64,000 bases of DNA, taken from contig JAEINU010000004.1 in NCBI GenBank assembly GCA_016342685.1, forward strand, positions 372,001 through 436,000. The letters run 5' to 3'. Origin of the DNA: Bacteroidales bacterium. GTDB taxonomy: Bacteria > Bacteroidota > Bacteroidia > Bacteroidales > UBA12077. The notes under the pieces are model-generated. The model was not told where the DNA came from and did no database searches. It saw only the letters and a program-made list of their open reading frames with translations. A program made the position numbers and the translations under genes. Of the stretch, positions 9,647 to 18,967 are shown one piece after another (positions within the stretch are counted from its first letter, which is position 1; each line of letters opens with the position of its first letter).

Positions 9647-10420
9647 ATGAAAGCATTTACTTGTAAGTCATTTCTAATATTAAGTCTATTCTTTTCTTTC
9701 AACCCTAATTCATTTTCGCAAGATGAGAAACCATTCGTCTCAGGCGAAAAATTAGTTTACGTCGCACACATGGGCTGGTTGAATGCAGGCACAGCAGAGT
9801 TTACATTACACGATTCTGTTTTCGAAGGCAGCGATATTTATTATGCAAATGCTCAGGCAAATACAATTGGTTTAGCCAATAAATTATACAAGGTTCGAGA
9901 TGTTTACGAAAGTTATTTCGATCGCAAGAATGGCTTGCCAAAATTAGCAATCCGAAATATTAATGAGGGAAGTTATACCTATTACAACGAGGTAAGATAC
10001 AATCACCTAGAGAACAAAGTGGAAAGCCAAAAGTCGGGAGAACACGAGGTTTCGGAAAATATTCTCGATATGGTGAGTGCTTTTTATTATTTCAGAGAAT
10101 CATTAGTTAAACAGATTAGAAATATTGGAGATGAGATTGTTGTTGATACCTATTTTTCCGATGAGATTTTCCCTTTAAAACTCAGATATGTTGGAATTGA
10201 TAAGATAAAAACAAAAATGGGAAAATTTAAATGTTTGAAATTTTCTCCTGTTGTTGAACCCGGAAGGATTTTCGATTCGGAAGATGACGTAACTATTTGG
10301 ATTTCTAATGATAAAAATTATATTCCCTTACAAATTAGAATTGATTTAATGATTGGTTCAATTAAATGCGATTTAGTTGAATACTCAGGATTACAACATC
10401 CGATTAACAAAATAAAATAG
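9647..10420 (+). CDS. DUF3108 domain secreted/periplasmic protein
   Basis: 257 residues from the ATG at 9647. An in-frame TTG at 9608 would add 13 residues ahead of a normal signal peptide and abuts the tsaB stop, so ATG is preferred. The signal peptide is MKAFTCKSFLILSLFFSF to about residue 24, cleaved near SFSQ. The mature part starts with GEKLVYVAHMGWLNAGTAEF and contains YEVRDVYESYFDRKNGLP-like features, DMVSAFYYFR and GRIFDSEDDVTIWIS, all typical of DUF3108. Members are predicted beta-rich envelope proteins of unknown function, related to lipoprotein-carrier-like folds (family knowledge, not visible here). No lipobox is seen. Confidence 0.85.
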   Translation: MKAFTCKSFLILSLFFSFNPNSFSQDEKPFVSGEKLVYVAHMGWLNAGTAEFTLHDSVFEGSDIYYANAQANTIGLANKLYKVRDVYESYFDRKNGLPKLAIRNINEGSYTYYNEVRYNHLENKVESQKSGEHEVSENILDMVSAFYYFRESLVKQIRNIGDEIVVDTYFSDEIFPLKLRYVGIDKIKTKMGKFKCLKFSPVVEPGRIFDSEDDVTIWISNDKNYIPLQIRIDLMIGSIKCDLVEYSGLQHPINKIK

Positions 10421-10492
10421 AATAGAGATTTGTAATATTTAGCGAAATAGATTTTTGAAATAGATATTCCAATGATTTACACTATTTTTGCA

Positions 10493-10500
10493 TCAGAAAT
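10493..10500 (+). promoter_or_regulatory. Candidate -7 element for efp
   Basis: TATTTTTG fits TAnnTTTG, 21 bases upstream of the efp ATG. A -33 TTG at standard spacing is not evident. Confidence 0.4.
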
Positions 10501-10521
10501 TAGATAAAAATTAAATATATT

Positions 10522-11088
10522 ATGGCAAGTACAGCGGATTTTAAAAATGGTTTATGTATTGAGTATAACAACGATTTATATGTAATCACTCAATTTCAAC
10601 ATGTAAAACCAGGAAAAGGTGCGGCTTTTGTTAGAACAAAGCTAAAAAACCTAAAAACAGGAAAAGTTATTGATAACACTTTTAACGCAGGTGTTAAAGT
10701 TAACATACAGCGAATTGAACGCAGACCATACCAATATCTTTACAATGATGATTTGGGATTTCATTTTATGCATACAGAAACATTTGAGCAAGTATCATTT
10801 GAAAAAAGTTTAATTAATGCTCCTGATTTATTGAAAGAAGGGCAAAGTGTTGAATCTGTTTGGCATGCAGATACTGAAACTCCTCTTTATTGTGAATTGC
10901 CTGCATATGTTGTGTTAGAAGTTACTTATACAGAGCCGGGATTAAAAGGAGATACTTCATCGAGTACTTCATTAAAACCAGCAACTCTGGAAACAAATGC
11001 ACAAATAATGGTTCCTTTGTTTGTAAATACAGGGGATAAAATCAAAGTAGATACAAGAGATCATTCATACGGAGAACGAGTAAAATAA
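10522..11088 (+). CDS. efp: Translation elongation factor P
   Basis: 188 residues, full length for EF-P. The domain I loop reads [10 protein letters not shown], and Lys32 sits where bacterial EF-P is modified in species that modify it. Domains II and III follow ([20 protein letters not shown], then [18 protein letters not shown] with the conserved C-terminal RxxxYxxR-like end). EF-P binds the ribosomal E site and relieves stalling at polyproline stretches. The gene has its own candidate promoter and is separated by about 100 bases from its upstream neighbour. No EpmA- or EpmB-type modification gene occurs in the window. Confidence 0.97.
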   Translation: MASTADFKNGLCIEYNNDLYVITQFQHVKPGKGAAFVRTKLKNLKTGKVIDNTFNAGVKVNIQRIERRPYQYLYNDDLGFHFMHTETFEQVSFEKSLINAPDLLKEGQSVESVWHADTETPLYCELPAYVVLEVTYTEPGLKGDTSSSTSLKPATLETNAQIMVPLFVNTGDKIKVDTRDHSYGERVK

Positions 11089-11155
11089 TAAGTTTTTCTT
11101 TTTACTTGTAAATTTCTTATATTTATAAGATTAGAAATCAGAATTTTAGTAAGAT

Positions 11156-12394
11156 ATGGATATCGTCGGAAAAGCATCTATTAACAGATTAAAGCTTTCA
11201 ACATTTAAGTTAAATACTTTACTTACTATTACGAAAGCGATTAACGCCAATCTTTCAACGGAAGATTTGTTAAAAAGATATGAGCAGATTCTACGTGAAG
11301 ATCTAAATATTGGTAAAATTCTGATTTTTAAATATGATAAAACCTGGGACTTAATTTTAAGTTCAGGTTGTTCTCAGGAGATAATAAAACGAATTGATGT
11401 TGAGAAAGATTTAATTGCTCACGACGAAATATCATTTATTACTGTTTCTCCGAATCCGATTCTTCGGGTTTTTGATAATATTATTCCTGTTGTAAACAAT
11501 AATGTTCCAATTGCTTTTGTGCTTATTGGTGATATCGATGAGGAAAAAGAAGGTGTGAGCCCAACAATAAAACACTTACATTTTATTCAAACACTTTCAA
11601 ATATCATTATTGTTGCAATTGAAAATATTCGATTGTATAAGGATTCGTTACAGCAGGAAGCAATGAAGAAAGAGCTTGAGTTAGCATCAAAAATGCAATC
11701 AATGCTCATTCCCGATAGAGCAGTTTTACCCCACAATGATAAATTAATGGTTTCGCCATTTTATCATCCACATTTAGAAGTGGGAGGCGATTATTACGAT
11801 TTTATTCAATTGAATGACGACGAAGTTGGATTTTGTATTGCAGATGTTTCGGGAAAGGGAATTTCTGCAGCTTTATTGATGTCGAATTTTCAAGCAAATT
11901 TGCGAGCGCTTTTTGTTACCGAATCATCTTTACCCGAAATTATTAAGAAGCTGAACGAACGGGTTATGGCAAGTGCAAAAGGGGAGAAGTTTATTACGCT
12001 GTTTATTGCAAAGTATAGTTATAAAACCCGAGTTCTTGATTACATCAATGCAGGACACAATCCACCAATTTTTTACGACATGAAGAAAAAAGAAATGGCT
12101 TTTCTTCGTGATGGTTGTGTTGGAATGGGTATGCTCGATGAGATTCCTACGCTTAAGCCAGGCACATTAAAAATTGAAAATAAATCAAAGCTATTTTGTT
12201 ACACCGATGGTTTAGTTGAATTGGTTAACGATGATGGTGTTGTTTTTGGAACACAAGAAATAGAAAAATCCTTAGCAAATAACAACGATATCGACGAGAA
12301 TATTAGTAAAATTATTAAGAAGCAAAAAATCCTTGAAGGAAGTGCTGCTATTTTCGACGATATTTCAATTATTGGACTTGAGTTCTACAATTAA
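11156..12394 (+). CDS. GAF-SpoIIE family protein phosphatase (RsbU-like)
   Basis: 412 residues, soluble. An N-terminal GAF-like sensor region (about 20-165) is followed by a helical linker with KKELELASKMQSMLIP, which commonly precedes these phosphatases, and then a PP2C-type SpoIIE domain (about 195-410). The metal-binding signature is visible as HLEVGGDYYDFI, CIADVSGKGISAALLM and YINAGHNPPIFY, with LFCYTDGLVELVNDDG near the end. Such enzymes usually dephosphorylate STAS-domain anti-anti-sigma proteins in partner-switching pathways. No STAS or RsbW-like gene lies beside it. The stop codon overlaps that of the convergent antiporter gene. Confidence 0.9.
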   Translation: MDIVGKASINRLKLSTFKLNTLLTITKAINANLSTEDLLKRYEQILREDLNIGKILIFKYDKTWDLILSSGCSQEIIKRIDVEKDLIAHDEISFITVSPNPILRVFDNIIPVVNNNVPIAFVLIGDIDEEKEGVSPTIKHLHFIQTLSNIIIVAIENIRLYKDSLQQEAMKKELELASKMQSMLIPDRAVLPHNDKLMVSPFYHPHLEVGGDYYDFIQLNDDEVGFCIADVSGKGISAALLMSNFQANLRALFVTESSLPEIIKKLNERVMASAKGEKFITLFIAKYSYKTRVLDYINAGHNPPIFYDMKKKEMAFLRDGCVGMGMLDEIPTLKPGTLKIENKSKLFCYTDGLVELVNDDGVVFGTQEIEKSLANNNDIDENISKIIKKQKILEGSAAIFDDISIIGLEFYN

Positions 12395-14298
12395 TTCAGA
12401 AATTGAGTTCTGAAGTTTTCCATAGCCGTATTTGTGCCTAATACTGTTATCAAATCATCTACTTTTAAACAGGTTTCACCGTGTGGGATAAAGATATTTT
12501 GTCCACGACGAATCAACATTAAGGAGCCATCTTTGTGGAATGGAATTTCTTTTATAGCAATACCATTAATATACTTATTACGAACTCTTATTTCTTCCAC
12601 ACTGAAATCGTCAAACGACTCAATTAAAGTATGATAAGTTGCTGGACGAGTAATTAGATTTTCTATTGTAGCAGCAATGATTCTTCTAACATCAATAAAT
12701 TCAACATTAAGAAGTTTTAATTTATTTTCGAATTCTCGGTTATCTGCTTTGGTTATAATTTTTTCGTGCTGAAATTCTTTTCTTAACAACTGACACACCT
12801 TTATATCTGATTTTTCATTCCCCGTCATAACAACCACGTAGTTATCAGGGTGTAGTTTAATTTCTTCGTAGGTTTTTGCAGTAAATGCGCATCCTAAATG
12901 AGTTTTTAAACCTTTTGAAAGCATTTCGAGATATCGGTTTTTACTATTTTCGATTATTACCGATGATTTTGAGTGAATCTTTAAACGCCTAGCCAATAAA
13001 ACCCCGGAACTACTTCCTCCTACAATTACTACCTTATCGCCAGAAAGCGAATCCATAGGATTAAGTAGATTGTAAATTATTGGAGAAAATAAACAGGTAA
13101 TAACTGCCATTAGTATAAAGGATGAGTTTATAGCTGGTGAGATTATTTCTAAATCGAGTCCAATTTTTGATGCTGCAATAATTAAACTTAATCGTGATGA
13201 CATTAAAAATCCACCAGAAATAGCTTTTTTTATTCCAAACAATCGAGTCCAAAGTAGCGAAGGAATAACTTTAACTAAAAACAGGGTTATTATTAATAAA
13301 CCAAGAAATAAAAAGATGCCATTATCGAGTTCTTTTAAGGCAGAAGTGTCGAAATGGAAGCCGACCATAATAAAGAAGATTGGAATAAAAAACCCATAGC
13401 CAATTCCGTCTAATTTCACCACATGAATAGAGCGTCCTTTGTGCAGAAAAACAGAAAGAAGAATTCCCGATAAAAAAGCACCTAAAAGAATAGTTTCTTC
13501 GCCAATAAATTGCGATAAAACAACAAAAATCAATATAATAAGTAATGTACCCCGAACCTGAATCTGAGATGCGGCATGTTCTAAATGATAAGTTATACTT
13601 TTAAATCTTGGTTTTTGAGTTAATCGAAGACCAATTCTTGAAAATAAGAAGAAAGCGAAAAACAAACCAAATATTAAAAGTAATTCAGATTTAAATCCAT
13701 TTTTAATGATAAACGCAGTAAATGAAAATAGAATAATACTAAAAATATCAGCTATTGCAGCGGCTACTATTAACATCTGACCAAATCGACCAGATATTTC
13801 TCCACGATTTTTTAGAACAGGAAGAATTATTCCAACAGAAGTGGTAACCATGATTAATGAGAAATACCAGAAATTAGAAATTTCAATTACTGTAGATAAT
13901 GCTAGTGTTCCGAAATAGGAGAGTACAATGGATATTGCAAAAAATGATAAACCAACCAACAAGGGATTTTTAATAAATCGGGCAGTCGTAATCTTTTTCT
14001 TAGGAATAGATGCAAAAAGCTGATCAACATCAATTTCTAATCCACCTAAAAACATTAAAAATATAAACCCAGAAAGGGCAAGAACATCTAAAGCTACAAT
14101 CGATTCGTGAGTGAAAAGATGAGGTAAATAATGACCAATAAAAAAGCCCACAATTATTTCAATAATTACCGAGGGAAGTTTCTCTAACCCAAAAACCGAA
14201 AGTAAGATAGGAACTAACCAAGCACTCAGAATGATTATCAATAATGGTAAGTAGTTGAAATCAAAAGGGATATTTAAAAGTATATGGCTAGTATTCAT
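12391..14298 (-). CDS. CPA2-family cation:proton antiporter with TrkA-N and TrkA-C domains
   Basis: 635 residues. About twelve membrane helices fill residues 15-410, with GFFIGHYLPHLF and the conserved FLMFLGGLEIDVDQL segment. A cytoplasmic Rossmann (TrkA-N/RCK) domain begins at DKVVIVGGSSSGVLLARRL (about 420-535), and a TrkA-C domain ends the protein (about 550-635). This is the KefB/C-like layout, exchanging K+ or Na+ for H+ under nucleotide control. The ion is not determinable from sequence. It is a single gene with no partner such as KefF. It converges on the SpoIIE phosphatase gene with interlocked stop codons and no intervening terminator. Confidence 0.92.
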   Translation of the reverse strand: MNTSHILLNIPFDFNYLPLLIIILSAWLVPILLSVFGLEKLPSVIIEIIVGFFIGHYLPHLFTHESIVALDVLALSGFIFLMFLGGLEIDVDQLFASIPKKKITTARFIKNPLLVGLSFFAISIVLSYFGTLALSTVIEISNFWYFSLIMVTTSVGIILPVLKNRGEISGRFGQMLIVAAAIADIFSIILFSFTAFIIKNGFKSELLLIFGLFFAFFLFSRIGLRLTQKPRFKSITYHLEHAASQIQVRGTLLIILIFVVLSQFIGEETILLGAFLSGILLSVFLHKGRSIHVVKLDGIGYGFFIPIFFIMVGFHFDTSALKELDNGIFLFLGLLIITLFLVKVIPSLLWTRLFGIKKAISGGFLMSSRLSLIIAASKIGLDLEIISPAINSSFILMAVITCLFSPIIYNLLNPMDSLSGDKVVIVGGSSSGVLLARRLKIHSKSSVIIENSKNRYLEMLSKGLKTHLGCAFTAKTYEEIKLHPDNYVVVMTGNEKSDIKVCQLLRKEFQHEKIITKADNREFENKLKLLNVEFIDVRRIIAATIENLITRPATYHTLIESFDDFSVEEIRVRNKYINGIAIKEIPFHKDGSLMLIRRGQNIFIPHGETCLKVDDLITVLGTNTAMENFRTQFLN

Positions 14299-14523
14299 GA
14301 CGATGAGTTCTATCTAAAATGTATTTAGAATGTCTTCTAAGATATGTGAAATATGGTTAAAATAAAAATAGAGCCAATTACTACTTTTATTGTTATTTCA
14401 TTTCATTTTATTTCTCCTTTTTCTTGAAAAGTGTTTTCTGAACTTTAGGCTCATTTGGGAAGGTTTGTACGATTTTATTCTAATCATAAAATAATACTTG
14501 CATACAACATCTAAATATAAGCA

Positions 14524-14552
14524 TTGATAATTCAGGAAATTGTCTAATTTTG
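14524..14552 (+). promoter_or_regulatory. Candidate promoter for the ATP-grasp gene
   Basis: TTG at 14524-14526 and TAATTTTG at 14545-14552 are separated by 18 bases, matching the Bacteroidota TTG/TAnnTTTG promoter. It ends 21 bases before the ATG at 14574. The alternative TTG start at 14550 lies inside the -7 box and is therefore unlikely to be used. Confidence 0.55.
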
Positions 14553-14573
14553 CGCCTCACTAAATTTCTTAAT

Positions 14574-15743
14574 ATGTTTCTTATTGATTATCCTTTTGCA
14601 TCGGATTTACTGATGAAAACCTCAGAAAAGATAAATGTGCCAATGATTCAAACTGAATCGGCAAAAAAGTTAATTGGCACAAATTCCGGAGTGTTAAAGA
14701 TTGGAGAAAAGGAAACCATTGAGAAACTTGCATTACAAAGCGAGCCTAAGATTTATTGTAATTCAGAAAATAGTATTGCGTGGATACAAGAAAATCTAAA
14801 ACACACGCATCTTCCCAGACTTATAGAGTTGTGTAAAGACAAATATAAATTCAGAGAATTACTTAAACCAGTATATCCTGATTTTAGATTTACAGAGGTT
14901 GATTTTTATCAATTAGCAAATTTTGACGTTGCAGAATTTGGTTTTCCTTTTATACTAAAACCTGTTACTGGATTTTTTAGTCTAGGCATTCATGTTATCG
15001 AGAGTATGGACGAATGGAAAAAGGCACTAATCGATCTTAAAGTTGAAATGGAAGAAGCAAAAAACCTTTTTCCTAAAGAAGTTTTAGACAGCAATCGATT
15101 CTTACTTGAGGAACTAATTGATGGCAAAGAATATGCTGTTGATGCTTTCTTTAAAGCCGATGGAACACCTGAAATTGTAAATATATACGAACACGTTTTT
15201 GCATCGGGGAAAGATGTAAGCGATCGATTGTATTTTACTTCAAAGAAAGTATTTGATGTAGGATACGATAAGTTTAAGAATGTTCTAGAAGCTTTATCTA
15301 CTGAAGGTAAATTTCGGAATTTTGCAATGCATATCGAATTTAGAATAAACAGCAAGGGCGTTGCAATTCCAATCGAAGCAAATCCAATGCGATTTGCAGG
15401 TTTCTGTATGGGTGATATGACAAACTATTCTCTTGGCTTTAATCCTTACGAAGCTTTCTTTAAAGAAGAAGTTCCGGATTGGCACGATAGCTTTAAAGGA
15501 AAAGAGACTTTGCAATACAATGCGATAATTGCGAGTCATAATATTAATCCTAGTAAGATAGAGAGTGTCGATTATAAGGCGTTTGGAGATGTATTTTCAA
15601 AATTATTGCATATGCATAAGATTGATTTTAATAAATACCCTGTTTTTGCATTTGCCTTTACTGAAGTTGATGAAGAAAATGCGAAAGAAGCAGAATTTTT
15701 CTTAAAATCAGATATGAAAGAGTTTATGATTTTAAGAGAATAG
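14574..15743 (+). CDS. ATP-grasp domain enzyme, substrate unknown
   Basis: 389 residues from the ATG at 14574; the start is supported by the promoter box upstream. The ATP-grasp fold is recognisable from FPFILKPVTGFFSLGIHVI (about 130-150, the ATP-binding strand with Lys), LLEELIDGKEYAVDAFF (about 178-195) and HIEFRINSKGVAIPIEANPMRFAGF (about 250-275), where Glu and Asn would bind magnesium. ATP-grasp enzymes ligate a carboxylate to an amine or thiol via an acylphosphate. No neighbour indicates the substrate: the gene stands alone between an antiporter and tspO. No transmembrane segments or signal peptide. A repeat element follows its stop. Confidence 0.85.
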   Translation: MFLIDYPFASDLLMKTSEKINVPMIQTESAKKLIGTNSGVLKIGEKETIEKLALQSEPKIYCNSENSIAWIQENLKHTHLPRLIELCKDKYKFRELLKPVYPDFRFTEVDFYQLANFDVAEFGFPFILKPVTGFFSLGIHVIESMDEWKKALIDLKVEMEEAKNLFPKEVLDSNRFLLEELIDGKEYAVDAFFKADGTPEIVNIYEHVFASGKDVSDRLYFTSKKVFDVGYDKFKNVLEALSTEGKFRNFAMHIEFRINSKGVAIPIEANPMRFAGFCMGDMTNYSLGFNPYEAFFKEEVPDWHDSFKGKETLQYNAIIASHNINPSKIESVDYKAFGDVFSKLLHMHKIDFNKYPVFAFAFTEVDEENAKEAEFFLKSDMKEFMILRE

Positions 15744-15770
15744 AATTTTTCTTTAGAAGAAATAGATAGG

Positions 15771-15896
15771 AGGTTTCCAAAAAGTATAAAAGTATCATTT
15801 CCTTGAAAAAGGGAATCCCCTAGCATGCTGGTTAATAATAAAGATTGAGATCCCCAATCAATTTGGGGATGACAAAATAGGACTTTTTGAACACCT
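15771..15896. repeat. 126-bp palindromic intergenic element, copy A
   Basis: The ends form imperfect inverted repeats (AGGTTTCCAAAAAGT at 15771-15785 and ACTTTTTGAACACCT at 15882-15896). Inside are two hairpins, one around CCTTGAAAAAGGGAATC and one at 15850-15870 (ATCCCCAA, then TTGGGGAT). The same internal hairpins occur in copy B at 30627-30762. It lies between two convergent genes. No ORF; resembles a non-autonomous miniature element and could also terminate transcription from both sides. Confidence 0.75.
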
Positions 15897-15934
15897 TTTT
15901 TTTATCATGTTCTTAATCATAAGCAAGTATCCTT

Positions 15935-16393
15935 TTAATTTTTAAAAAGAATATACATATTTAATGATGTAGCTATTATTAGCCATAAGAAATATGGTAA
16001 TACAAGCAGCGAAATCAATTTCAGTTGATGTACATAGGCAAAAAGAAAATACCCTATTGAAACAGTTAGTGCAATAATAATTACAATTCCAGCTAAAGTA
16101 AAATGGAATTTAAAAAACACTAAACTCCATAGAACGTTTAATATAATCTGCAAAACAAAAAGACTAATAAATAAATTCTGATTTGGTGTTTTTCTCCAAG
16201 CAAAAGCCATAAATATAGAAAAGCAAATCATGATTGTAGTCCATGCTGCACCAAAAACCCAACCTGGTGGAGTCCATGGTGCTTTGTTCAAACTCTGATA
16301 CCATTCCGAAGGTACGCCGCTGCCCGTAAATATGCTTCCAATTCCCAAAGCAGTAAAGTTAATTACAAGAAAAATTATTAATCTAAGATACAT
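15935..16393 (-). CDS. tspO: TspO/MBR family tryptophan-rich membrane protein
   Basis: 152 residues with five predicted membrane helices, the standard TspO length. Family motifs are visible: PSEWYQSLNKAPWTPPGWVFGAAWTTIM-type sequence near residues 25-55 and NVLWSLVFFKFH near 90-100. TspO proteins bind porphyrins and related tetrapyrroles in the membrane and are involved in stress or tetrapyrrole homeostasis. The gene is isolated, converging on the ATP-grasp gene across repeat copy A. Confidence 0.93.
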   Translation of the reverse strand: MYLRLIIFLVINFTALGIGSIFTGSGVPSEWYQSLNKAPWTPPGWVFGAAWTTIMICFSIFMAFAWRKTPNQNLFISLFVLQIILNVLWSLVFFKFHFTLAGIVIIIALTVSIGYFLFAYVHQLKLISLLVLPYFLWLIIATSLNMYILFKN

Positions 16394-16594
16394 ATACGAT
16401 TTAATTTCACTCTAAGTTAAGCAGATAAGTTTAAATGTCAAAGACTTAGCTTTGCATCAACTTTTAAAAGCCAGATTTCTTTATCTTACATTATATAAAC
16501 GTTGCTATTAAACAAAAGATTTTGATTTGGTGTAATCTGCATTTCTGAACATGTTTTAATATAGTAGATTAACAAATAATTTGAATTCAAGAGG

Positions 16595-16927
16595 CTAACT
16601 CCAAACTCGTGTTTTGTTAATTTCTTCTTTTTCGCGAAAAGCTTTTTCTAAATTAATCTTGTATCGATTGGCAATTGAACAAACATATATAAGAATATCA
16701 GCCAATTCTTCTTCGACTGTTGTAATTTTTGAGTTTTGTTTATCGATACTAATGGCTTCCATTTTGCGAATTGCTTTAAATAATTCTCCAATTTCTTCGC
16801 CTAACAACAGGCTTTTCTGGAGAACATCTTGTTTCTCAAAGCCCCGTTCTTTTTCAAGTTTTTGCACATATTCTTGGAAATCTTTAAGTGTAGGATTTTC
16901 TTTAAGAAACAACGAACTTTTATTCAT
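16595..16927 (-). CDS. MazG-like nucleotide pyrophosphohydrolase
   Basis: 110 residues, a single all-alpha MazG-type domain. The metal-binding glutamates and aspartate are seen in LLGEEIGELFKAIRKME and VEEELADILIYVCSIA, followed by the conserved tail NLEKAFREKEEINKTRVW. Such small enzymes hydrolyse (d)NTPs to monophosphates plus pyrophosphate, often as house-cleaning for damaged nucleotides; substrate preference cannot be read here. It lies downstream of the polyamine operon on the same strand but is separated from it by about 190 bases containing a palindromic repeat. Confidence 0.88.
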   Translation of the reverse strand: MNKSSLFLKENPTLKDFQEYVQKLEKERGFEKQDVLQKSLLLGEEIGELFKAIRKMEAISIDKQNSKITTVEEELADILIYVCSIANRYKINLEKAFREKEEINKTRVWS

Positions 16928-17003
16928 AACAGAAGGTTTAAATATTTTGAAGGTGATTTAAAATCAAAGTATAAGCATCTTCAAAACGGTGAATTTAAAT
17001 TTA

Positions 17004-17069
17004 CCTTTCGACAGGCTCAAGATGACAATAAATTGTTTTTTCGTTTGTCGCACTGAGCTTGCCGAAGTG
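17004..17069. repeat. 66-bp imperfect palindrome of the GACAGGCTCA/TGAGCTTGCC type
   Basis: The left arm CTTTCGACAGGCTCAAGATGACAA and the right arm ending GAGCTTGCCGAAGTG pair imperfectly (18 of 25 positions by eye) around an AT-rich loop. Sequences of this type recur between genes in many bacterial genomes. It lies between the polyamine operon's last gene and the MazG-like gene and may end the operon's transcript. Confidence 0.6.
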
Positions 17070-17119
17070 TTTTTTAATAAAGTTTTGTTTGGAGAGGCAA
17101 GGTTATTTAAGAATAGACC

Positions 17120-18094
17120 CTACCAGTTTAATAACCAAGCAAAAATCAACGGAGCAACAATTGTTGCATCCGATTCAACAATAAACTTTGGAGTGTCAAC
17201 ATCCAATTTTCCCCAAGTAATTTTTTCGTTTGGAACAGCACCTGAGTATGAGCCATAACTTGTTGTTGAGTCAGAAATCTGACAGAAATAACTCCAGAAA
17301 GGCGTGTTCTCCATCTCCATATCCTGATATAACATTGGAACAACACAGATTGGAAAATCTCCGGCGATACCACCACCAATTTGGAAAAAACCAATTCCTT
17401 TACCTGCAGAATTTTTTGTATACCAATCGGCTAACCAAGTCATGTATTCAATTCCAGACTTTATTGTCGATGGTTTTAATTGTCCTTTAATGCAATACGA
17501 TGCAAAGATATTACCCATAGTACTGTCTTCCCAACCAGGAACAATAATTGGCAAATTCTTTTCTGCTGCGGCCAACATCCACGAGTTTTTAGGATCAATC
17601 TCATAGTATTGTTCCAGAACGCCTGATAAAAGCATTTTGTACATATATTCGTGTGGAAGATATCGTTCTCCTTTTTCATCAGCATCTTTCCAGATATCAT
17701 AAATATGTTGCTGTAATCTTCGGAACGCTTCTTCTTCAGGTATGCAAGTGTCTGTTACACGATTTAAGCCTTTTTCTAATAAATCCCATTCTTGTTTTGG
17801 CGATAAATCTCTATATTCAGGTACTCTTTTATAATGTGAGTGTGCAACCAAATTCATTATATCTTCTTCCAGATTGGCTCCCGTGCACGAAATAATTTGC
17901 ACTTTATCTTGTCGAATCATTTCGGCTAGGCTTTTTCCCAATTCTCCTGTACTCATCGCTCCAGCAAGAGTAATCATCATTTTCCCACCTTCGGCTAAAT
18001 GTTTTTCGTAGCCAATCGCAGCATCTTTAAGTGCAGCTGCATTAAAATGCAAAAAATGCTCTTCGATAAATTTCGATATCGTATTTCTTTCCAT
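17120..18094 (-). CDS. Deoxyhypusine synthase-like protein, probable homospermidine synthase (SpeY-like)
   Basis: 324 residues, NAD-dependent deoxyhypusine synthase superfamily. Recognisable parts are MITLAGAMSTGELGKSLAEM, QIISCTGANLEEDIMNLVAH, GIGFFQIGGGIAGDFPICV and KITWGKLD, where Lys296 is in the position of the enzyme's intermediate-forming lysine. Eukaryotic DHS modifies eIF5A, absent in bacteria. A bacterial homologue, SpeY of Anabaena, makes homospermidine from putrescine (established). The gene lies 12 bases after speB and 30 bases after speB's own upstream partner gap, in a speA-speB-this order, so putrescine is the expected substrate (inference). Spermidine-type or other products remain possible. 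Confidence 0.85.
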   Translation of the reverse strand: MERNTISKFIEEHFLHFNAAALKDAAIGYEKHLAEGGKMMITLAGAMSTGELGKSLAEMIRQDKVQIISCTGANLEEDIMNLVAHSHYKRVPEYRDLSPKQEWDLLEKGLNRVTDTCIPEEEAFRRLQQHIYDIWKDADEKGERYLPHEYMYKMLLSGVLEQYYEIDPKNSWMLAAAEKNLPIIVPGWEDSTMGNIFASYCIKGQLKPSTIKSGIEYMTWLADWYTKNSAGKGIGFFQIGGGIAGDFPICVVPMLYQDMEMENTPFWSYFCQISDSTTSYGSYSGAVPNEKITWGKLDVDTPKFIVESDATIVAPLIFAWLLNW

Positions 18095-18106
18095 AACGAT
18101 TTAAGA

Positions 18107-18949
18107 TTATTTTGTAAAGACGTGACTTAATATTTTATAGTAAAGTTTGGCGGCCAAGAAATCGGGTGCTTTATTTGCTTTATTTGGACAAAGCTCCATA
18201 ATATCGAAGCCTACTACATTTTTATTTTTAATAACTAACTTAATAAAATCAATAATATGATACCAGTTTAAACCTCCCGGCTCTGGTGTTCCGGTCGATG
18301 GCATTATTGATGAGTCAAAAACATCTAAATCAATTGTAATAAAAACATTTTCGGTAATTTTACTTAAAGCTTCATTCATCCAATTTTCATTTGCCATGAT
18401 TTCGTGAGCGAAAAAACAATTCTCCTTTTTAAGGAATGGCTTTTCAACAGTATCCATACTTCGAATTCCCACTTGAATTAAATTGGTAGTTTGCTGAGCT
18501 TCATGCACCGCGCAGGCATGGTTACATTTAGAACCATCGTATTCAGGACGCAAATCGGCATGAGCATCGAATTGCAATACGGTTAGATTATCAAAATTTT
18601 CGCGGAATGCTCTAATGGAGCCAATACTAACTGAGTGTTCGCCACCGAATAAGGTAACAAACTTCCCCATTTTAATATACTCAGAAGCTGTTTTATGCAC
18701 TGCATCAACCATTGTTTCTGGAGAAACTTTTTCGCTTACGGGATCGGCAAGAAAAACGCCCTTTTTGTAAACTTCAGAATCGGTTTCAATATCATAAATT
18801 TCCATATTCTCAGAAGCCTCTAAAAAAGCAACCGGTCCTTTTTCTGAACCTTTAACCCAAGTGCTCGTTCCATCGTAAGGAACGGGAATCAAAACTATTT
18901 CTGACGATTCTAGTTGAGCATATTCGTCAGGTATCCCAGCGTAGTTCAT
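18107..18949 (-). CDS. speB: Agmatinase
   Basis: 280 residues of the ureohydrolase family. The binuclear manganese ligands are all visible: GGEHSVS, QFDAHADLRPEYDG with CNHA, and TIDLDVFDSSIMPSTGTPEPGG. It hydrolyses agmatine to putrescine and urea in the cytoplasm. Its position 18 bases after an arginine decarboxylase and 12 bases before the DHS-like gene supports agmatinase rather than arginase or formimidoylglutamase. Full length. Confidence 0.93.
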   Translation of the reverse strand: MNYAGIPDEYAQLESSEIVLIPVPYDGTSTWVKGSEKGPVAFLEASENMEIYDIETDSEVYKKGVFLADPVSEKVSPETMVDAVHKTASEYIKMGKFVTLFGGEHSVSIGSIRAFRENFDNLTVLQFDAHADLRPEYDGSKCNHACAVHEAQQTTNLIQVGIRSMDTVEKPFLKKENCFFAHEIMANENWMNEALSKITENVFITIDLDVFDSSIMPSTGTPEPGGLNWYHIIDFIKLVIKNKNVVGFDIMELCPNKANKAPDFLAAKLYYKILSHVFTK

Positions 18950-18967
18950 AAGGTAAAATTTAATGAT

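Noticed and set aside
16829-17258. Small plus-strand open frames near the MazG-like and DHS-like genes.
   Set aside because: They overlap conserved minus-strand genes and the palindrome at 17004-17069, and have no recognisable content.
10522-18094. The DHS-like enzyme as a modifier of EF-P Lys32.
   Set aside because: EF-P is not a known substrate of deoxyhypusine synthase, and the DHS-like gene sits in a polyamine operon 6 kb away; putrescine is the simpler substrate.
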